This document shows positions 59,768 to 64,000 of a stretch of 64,000 nt of DNA, one piece after another. A model generated the notes under the pieces. The model saw nothing but the letters and a program-made list of their open reading frames with translations, had not been told where the DNA came from and did not search any database. Positions within the stretch are counted from its first letter, which is position 1. Each line of letters begins with the position of its first letter. Both the position numbers and the translations under genes were made by a program. Origin of the DNA: an uncultured Vampirovibrio sp. (lineage in GTDB: Bacteria; Cyanobacteriota; Vampirovibrionia; Gastranaerophilales; Gastranaerophilaceae); assembly GCA_910583875.1 (NCBI GenBank), contig CAJTXT010000001.1:124001-188000 (forward strand). The letters run 5' to 3'.

Positions 59768-61735
59768 TTTATTAGCGAAGGTTAGAACTTTTTCTTTATC
59801 ATCGCCAGAATCAAACATAGAAATTATATGCTGAGTCATATTATGAACAACAACATTATCATCATTTCTGCAGACATTAAGAACAGTTTCAATTTCAGAT
59901 ATATCCGCATGTTCTAAGCTCATATCCCAGAGTATTTCAGCAAGTTGTTCATCTATTTTGCCAGCTTTAGTTTTGCAAAGTTCAAGTCCTTTCAATATAT
60001 TTTCAGCACTTTGTTTGTTTTGGCACATTATAGAACAAATACCTGCGCCTTCATCGTTAACAACTGAATCGTCTTTATCTTTAGCAGCAGCTAAAATAGC
60101 TCCTGAATTTTTAATAAAATCAGATTCAGGCATAGCACCATTTTCAGAGACAAAGAAATTTTGTGCAAGATTATATAATACATCCATTGCATTTTCATCA
60201 AAATTGCCATTTTCATCTTTTATCATAGGTAAAAATTCAATTAAATTAGCTTTATGTTCCATTAATTGAGAGAAATAAACAAAGAAATCTTTAACATTTT
60301 CATTGTTTCTAACTTCCGGAAGTAAAGCAGCAACTTCGTTACCACCCAAAATAGTAGAAGTTAATTCCGCAGCATTTGCTAAATCTTCTTTGCTATATTC
60401 ACCTTTAGAATTAGTTTCAACACTTTCTAAAATATGCAATATATCAGCACCTAAAGCACCTGCTGACTTTAATTGTCCAATAGCTGCTATTTTATTTTTA
60501 TTTATTTGACCATCATCAATACAAAAATCAGTCATATCAAATAATTGTGGATATGCAATTCCTGAACTTCTAAGTGAAGTTAATGTACGCAAGAACTTAC
60601 TATCAATTTCACCATTTTTATCTTTGTATTTTTTAACATAATCAAGCAATACACCATCTTCAAGTTCTGCCATTAAATCAGCATATTCCATTTTTAGAGA
60701 ACCAATATTAGCAGCATCATCTTTTGAACATTTAATGACTTTATTATTTTGTAAAATCATAAGTCCATCAGCAAAATTTAGCACCATTGTACCTAATTTA
60801 CCAATAGGATTATCTTGTTCTGATTTTTCATTATGCCTTGTAACAAACAATGCTTTCTTTAAAGATGCAACCGATTTAACAGCTGATGTTGAAACTTTTC
60901 TGCCACCGGTTTTAACATCTTCTATAGCAAGTTCATCAAGAAGTTTTACAATGGAATCAGGACGAATATCAACTTTTGCCAGTTTTACAACAGAATCTTT
61001 AATAGCTGCTTTATCATTAAATGCTTGAGAAAGCTTAGCAAATTTAAAAGAAGATAAATCATCAAAACCAGCTTTTTTATAATTGCCAACTTGTTCACAT
61101 AAAGTCAAATCCATATTATGTTCAGAATTTGCATTTTGAGCAGCCAATTCTTCAATAACTTGGGTAGATACAGCAGCACTAATATGGAAAGATGATAATA
61201 CTTGAACAGCTTTAAGCATATTATCACTTACAGTATCACCATGATTTCTGCATTTTTGAACCAATGATTGAAGATGATACGCATCTAAATCATAATCTTT
61301 AAAAGCCATAATAACATTTAGTGTATTCTCATCTACTTCACCATGTTTATTTTTACAAGATTCAATTACAGCTGCAAAATCTAGAGGAGTTTGAGTTTCT
61401 TTCCCTTTAAAAGATGGTTTATTTATTGATGGAGGAGCATAATATATGCCTGACACAGTAGTTTTATCATCTAATGAAGCTTGAATAGCATTTTGTTTTT
61501 CTTCAAGTATTTTTACTTCATCTTCAAGACCTTCTTTTTGTGCCAGAGCTTTTAAATCAGCTAAATATTCAAGCTCTTTTTGCTTTATTGTCGGTGCATT
61601 TGCAAAATCAGACTTTGCTGACTTTTTCAAAAAATTATCATATTCTTTTTTCAAGTCAGAATAACTGCCTTTTTCTTTTTTTACACCTGAATACTTGTCA
61701 GCAGCTAAAGATTGTTTTATTGAAATATCAGTCAT
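59753..61735 (-). CDS. Helical-repeat protein of unknown function with SFKGKE motif
   Basis: A 660-residue, wholly helical, soluble-looking protein. ATG at 61,735 (AAAGGTG 6 bases upstream). After a coiled-coil start and a linker with NKPSFKGKETQ, about seven units of 35-45 residues recur with a polar turn K-x-G-x-(I/V)-D followed by a helix rich in Leu and Ser: HGEVDENTLNVIMAFKDYDL, NGEIDSKFLRTLTSLRSSGI, DGQINKNKIAAIGQLKSAGA, AGKIDEQLAEILWDMSLEHA. The pattern suggests an alpha-solenoid scaffold. I know no named family. No signal peptide or membrane segment. Confidence 0.6.
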   Translation of the reverse strand: MTDISIKQSLAADKYSGVKKEKGSYSDLKKEYDNFLKKSAKSDFANAPTIKQKELEYLADLKALAQKEGLEDEVKILEEKQNAIQASLDDKTTVSGIYYAPPSINKPSFKGKETQTPLDFAAVIESCKNKHGEVDENTLNVIMAFKDYDLDAYHLQSLVQKCRNHGDTVSDNMLKAVQVLSSFHISAAVSTQVIEELAAQNANSEHNMDLTLCEQVGNYKKAGFDDLSSFKFAKLSQAFNDKAAIKDSVVKLAKVDIRPDSIVKLLDELAIEDVKTGGRKVSTSAVKSVASLKKALFVTRHNEKSEQDNPIGKLGTMVLNFADGLMILQNNKVIKCSKDDAANIGSLKMEYADLMAELEDGVLLDYVKKYKDKNGEIDSKFLRTLTSLRSSGIAYPQLFDMTDFCIDDGQINKNKIAAIGQLKSAGALGADILHILESVETNSKGEYSKEDLANAAELTSTILGGNEVAALLPEVRNNENVKDFFVYFSQLMEHKANLIEFLPMIKDENGNFDENAMDVLYNLAQNFFVSENGAMPESDFIKNSGAILAAAKDKDDSVVNDEGAGICSIMCQNKQSAENILKGLELCKTKAGKIDEQLAEILWDMSLEHADISEIETVLNVCRNDDNVVVHNMTQHIISMFDSGDDKEKVLTFANKLNEM

Positions 61736-61988
61736 AATACACCTTTTCTCATGCACAAAGCACACTTTTACAAAATATCCGAATGATATTTTTAACGGAA
61801 TAAAAACCAAAAACTTTAGATATTTGCACAAATAAGTAATTATATAGTTACATTTATTTACAAAATAAATATATAATACGATGCAGCATAATTGTAAATA
61901 TTTGTAACGCTTTTTCTTCTTTTTGTAAATTCAATAACTTCAGCATTCTTTTTCAACTCGGATAAGAAATCGAAAAAAGGTAAGTGCA

Positions 61989-62327
61989 ATGTACAAATCA
62001 GAGAAAAAAGTAACAATTGAATGGGTAAATGCTACAGAAAAAACAAATAAATCCAATTACACAAGTCTTAGCATGTCAAATCCAATAAATAGAAATCAAG
62101 AATCTGATAAAATTGCTTCAATGGTAAATACAATTTTAAATGAAGAATTTCCAGAATTAATAAATAATTCACTTATTCATGATTTAGTTTTATACAATGT
62201 ATTACAGAAGGTTGATACTGTACAAACAGTAGAAAATGTTTTATCATGTATGAAAACAAATCGTGCAAAACAAATAAACGATGTGTACTTTAAAAATGGA
62301 GAAGTTCGTATTAAATGTTCAATTTAA
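61989..62327 (+). CDS. Small protein A of a coupled pair, unknown function
   Basis: A 112-residue protein: polar N-terminus, then a helical domain SDKIASMVNTILNEEFPELI, LVLYNVLQKVDTVQ, and a C-terminal NDVYFKNGEVRIKCSI strand pair. The central helix pair resembles that of the next gene. RBS AAAGGT upstream. Overlaps the next gene by 13 bases in another frame. Confidence 0.55.
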   Translation: MYKSEKKVTIEWVNATEKTNKSNYTSLSMSNPINRNQESDKIASMVNTILNEEFPELINNSLIHDLVLYNVLQKVDTVQTVENVLSCMKTNRAKQINDVYFKNGEVRIKCSI

Positions 62328-62623
62328 AACGTTTTAAAATAGTAAAAGAATTAAAAAATTCAGAACAGAAATCAAATTGGCTAAAATTTTCATCATTAAG
62401 GAATAATGAAAAGAATAAAAGTGAGCTTTTAGATTCTATTCTTGATGACAATAAATTTATTGAAGAAGATTTAAAAATTCGTTCAATGGTTGAAAATATG
62501 TTGAAAAAAGAATTTTCAGACGACATAAAAAATATAAAAGATTATGATTTTCTTGTTGATTCTGTTGTTAATAAACTAAAGCAAAAACAACTTGGCGAAA
62601 CAATTGAACAAGAAATAGAATAG
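62315..62623 (+). CDS. Small protein B of a coupled pair, unknown function
   Basis: A 102-residue, highly charged helical protein. LKIRSMVENMLKKEFSDDIK aligns with DKIASMVNTILNEEFPELIN of the preceding protein, and VDSVVNKLKQKQ with LYNVLQKVDT. The start lies inside the end of the preceding gene, so translation is probably coupled and the products may interact. No known family. Confidence 0.55.
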   Translation: MFNLKRFKIVKELKNSEQKSNWLKFSSLRNNEKNKSELLDSILDDNKFIEEDLKIRSMVENMLKKEFSDDIKNIKDYDFLVDSVVNKLKQKQLGETIEQEIE

Positions 62624-62647
62624 ATATAATATAAAAAATTTAGTTAT

Positions 62648-62683
62648 AAATCATTACCAAACAAGGTAATGATTTATTTTTTT
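62648..62683 (+). terminator. Rho-independent terminator after the small-protein pair
   Basis: AAATCATTACC (62,648-62,658) / GGTAATGATTT (62,665-62,675) with a 6-base loop and a following T run. Confidence 0.85.
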
Positions 62684-62700
62684 ATTCCTTCCAAAATAAA

Positions 62701-62718
62701 ATCGGATTTAATTCCGAT
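62701..62718 (+). promoter_or_regulatory. Hairpin in the hsp20 leader
   Basis: ATCGGA (62,701-62,706) / TCCGAT (62,713-62,718) form a small stem ahead of ATTTTTG, about 11 bases before GGAGAA of hsp20. It could be part of the upstream terminator region or a leader structure; no CIRCE or ROSE sequence is recognisable. Confidence 0.3.
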
Positions 62719-62739
62719 ATTTTTGTATAGGAGAAAGAA

Positions 62740-63201
62740 ATGAAATACTTAATTAAAAAACCAGATACTTTTTTAAACACATTAAATGAAGATATTAATT
62801 CAATATTACAGAAAAGTTTTGATAATTTATTCCCAGAATATATATTTCACCAAGAATTAAAAGGGATGGCAATGCCTGTTGATGTAAAAGAATACGAAGA
62901 CAGCTATTGCGTAAAAGTAGAACTACCTGGAATAAACAAAGAAAATATCAATGTAGATATTAATAAATCTTATGTAAAAATTGAAGCCAATAAAGAAGTT
63001 GAAAAAGAAGAAGAAAATAAAAAACATAAATATCATAAATCAGAATTCAGATATGGAAGTTATTCAAGAACACTTTATTTCCCTTATGAAATAGATGTTG
63101 AAAAATCAGATGCAGACTTAAAGAAAGGTATATTGGAATTACACTTACCAAAATTGCATGCTGATGAAAAAGAAACAAAGAAATTAGAAATAAAAGACTA
63201 A
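62740..63201 (+). CDS. Small heat-shock protein Hsp20
   Basis: A 153-residue alpha-crystallin-domain chaperone. PVDVKEYEDSYCVKVELPGI starts the domain, NKENINVDINKSYVKIEANK continues, and FRYGSYSRTLYFPYEID with ADLKKGILELHLPK is the conserved second half. A C-terminal I-x-I/V motif is not obvious, which may limit oligomer formation. ATP-independent holdase. Strong AGGAGAAAG before ATG. Confidence 0.93.
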   Translation: MKYLIKKPDTFLNTLNEDINSILQKSFDNLFPEYIFHQELKGMAMPVDVKEYEDSYCVKVELPGINKENINVDINKSYVKIEANKEVEKEEENKKHKYHKSEFRYGSYSRTLYFPYEIDVEKSDADLKKGILELHLPKLHADEKETKKLEIKD

Positions 63202-63203
63202 CA

Positions 63204-63443
63204 ATGACAATAATTATAGGAATAAAACTTCCTGATAAAGAAGAAAATGCAGTTGAATTTCAAAAAATACTAACGAAGTTCAACTGCATTATCAGAATGA
63301 GAATCGGGATAAATAACTCATCTATATTTTGCTCTTCTAACGGAATAGTATTGCTTCAGGTCGAAAGCCAAGAGAACGCAATAAATTTAGAAAAAGAACT
63401 GTTAGATATCAGCGGAATTGAATTGCAAAGAATGATTTTTTAA
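63204..63443 (+). CDS. Small ACT-like protein (iron-only hydrogenase system regulator-like)
   Basis: A 79-residue protein with an alternating strand-helix pattern: MTIIIGIKLPDKEENAVEFQ, KILTKFNCIIRMRIGINN, IVLLQVESQENAINLEKELL and DISGIELQRMIF. This resembles the TM1266-type 'iron-only hydrogenase system regulator' fold, where the strand IRxRxG is common. It sits 2 bases behind hsp20 and 14 before a flavoprotein. No hydrogenase gene is in view. Family call tentative. Confidence 0.6.
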   Translation: MTIIIGIKLPDKEENAVEFQKILTKFNCIIRMRIGINNSSIFCSSNGIVLLQVESQENAINLEKELLDISGIELQRMIF

Positions 63444-63457
63444 AAAGGGAAACAAAA

Positions 63458-64000
63458 ATGGCAGAAAAAGTAGTAATAATAGGCGGCGGAGCAGCAGGTC
63501 CAAAAACTGCAGCAAAATTAAGAAGAGAAAGAAGTGATATAAAAATAGATTTATATACGCAAGAAGATATTATTTCATACTCTGCCTGCGGTTTACCTTA
63601 TTATATTGAAAATATTATTCAAAATTCAGATACATTAATAATGCGGACACCTGAAGATTTTAAGAAGCAAAATATAGATGTTCATATAAAACAAAGATGT
63701 ATTAAAGTTAATCCAGATGAGCAAACTGTATTAATTGAAGATTTAATTTCTAAAAATATATATGAAGTTAAATACAATATATTAGTAATTGCAACAGGCG
63801 CAACACCAATAATGCCAAAGATTGCAAACATCAATTTAAAAAACATATATACTCTTCGAACAATCCAAGATGGAATAAATATAAAAAATAAGATGAGGAC
63901 ATCGAAAAAAGCTGTCTTGCTAGGCGGAGGATATATTTCAATAGAAGTAATGGAGGCACTTGTACATAACAATATACAAGTAACATTAATTGAAAGAAAT
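63458..64000 (+). CDS. CoA-disulfide reductase/NADH oxidase-like flavoprotein (truncated by window end)
   Basis: The first 181 codons of a pyridine-nucleotide-disulfide oxidoreductase. FAD motif VVIIGGGAAGPKTAAKLRRE, the single redox-active Cys in ISYSACGLPYYIENII (SxxxCGLPY is the signature of CoA-disulfide reductases, NADH oxidases/peroxidases and related persulfide reductases), VIATGATPIMP, and the start of the NAD motif AVLLGGGYISIEVMEAL. The C-terminus, including any rhodanese domain that would separate these subfamilies, lies outside. Probably co-transcribed with hsp20 and the ACT-like gene, suggesting a redox or stress role. Confidence 0.82.
   Translation, partial: MAEKVVIIGGGAAGPKTAAKLRRERSDIKIDLYTQEDIISYSACGLPYYIENIIQNSDTLIMRTPEDFKKQNIDVHIKQRCIKVNPDEQTVLIEDLISKNIYEVKYNILVIATGATPIMPKIANINLKNIYTLRTIQDGINIKNKMRTSKKAVLLGGGYISIEVMEALVHNNIQVTLIERN

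Overview
The window is AT-rich bacterial DNA. It splits into a prophage or integrated phage segment (about 1-20,500, mostly minus strand) and an ordinary chromosome segment (about 20,980-64,000). The chromosomal genes suggest an anaerobic, fermentative gut bacterium. There is an Na+-pumping oxaloacetate decarboxylase operon with PEP carboxykinase and biotin ligase, a probable Re-type citrate synthase operon, and a glycine cleavage operon. A tRNA-Thr/tRNA-Tyr/tRNA-Thr/tuf cluster is also present. Several unrecognised proteins carry an early SFG/SFSAKK/SFKGKE-type motif, which I associate from memory with Vampirovibrionia (Gastranaerophilales, 'Melainabacteria'). That placement is inference and no rRNA is present to test it.

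Phage segment. Reading leftward, the virion genes follow the T7/podovirus order: terminase pair (17,713-16,108), endolysin (9,994), small protein, portal (9,273), scaffold-like (7,608), major capsid (6,984), cement-like protein (5,968), gp11-like and gp12-like tail proteins (5,479 and 4,879), gp13-like and gp14-like internal proteins, a gp15/16-position protein, and a T7-type tail-fibre N-terminus cut by the window edge. Between and around the terminase and the endolysin lies an accessory region. It holds three large paralogous modular proteins with a shared N-terminus and unrelated C-termini (12,061-13,539; 14,747-16,093; 17,881-19,934, the last frameshifted). It also holds a small membrane protein directly behind one of them, an orphan toxin/immunity tail remnant, a frameshifted LprI-like gene, and an RtcB RNA ligase on the opposite strand. 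The intergenic spaces are full of recurring hairpins with compensatory base changes. I regard this locus, a phage-borne polymorphic-effector cassette region with its structured repeats, as the best candidate for something undescribed. No integrase, repressor, replication gene or phage RNA polymerase is visible, so the element continues to the left.

Chromosome segment, left to right: rlmH; an FAD oxidoreductase, gcvT, gcvH and gcvPA (no gcvPB), a GT-C glycosyltransferase and yidD; a small SFG-motif protein, a membrane-anchored HExxH protein and a ribbon-helix-helix regulator; corA, a degenerate receiver/GGDEF-like protein and a TIM-barrel isomerase; a minus-strand operon of hybrid sensor kinase, NarL-type regulator and exported protein; an HNH plus coiled-coil protein; tuf and its tRNAs; thioredoxin, two DUF805-like membrane proteins and a PanE-like reductase; the citrate/aconitase/isocitrate dehydrogenase-like operon; two paralogous EF-hand/coiled-coil/CHAP-type cell-wall hydrolases; the birA-oadG-oadA-oadB-pckA operon; a leaderless response regulator; a GT2 glycosyltransferase and a ChbG-like deacetylase; a helical-repeat protein; two small coupled paralogs; Hsp20; and a truncated CoA-disulfide-reductase-like flavoprotein at the right edge.

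How the genes fit together: PEP carboxykinase and OadA/B/G connect PEP, oxaloacetate and pyruvate to ATP and a Na+ gradient, with BirA supplying the biotinylation. The citrate-like operon takes oxaloacetate on to 2-oxoglutarate. All functional calls are by eye from protein motifs; no database search was possible.
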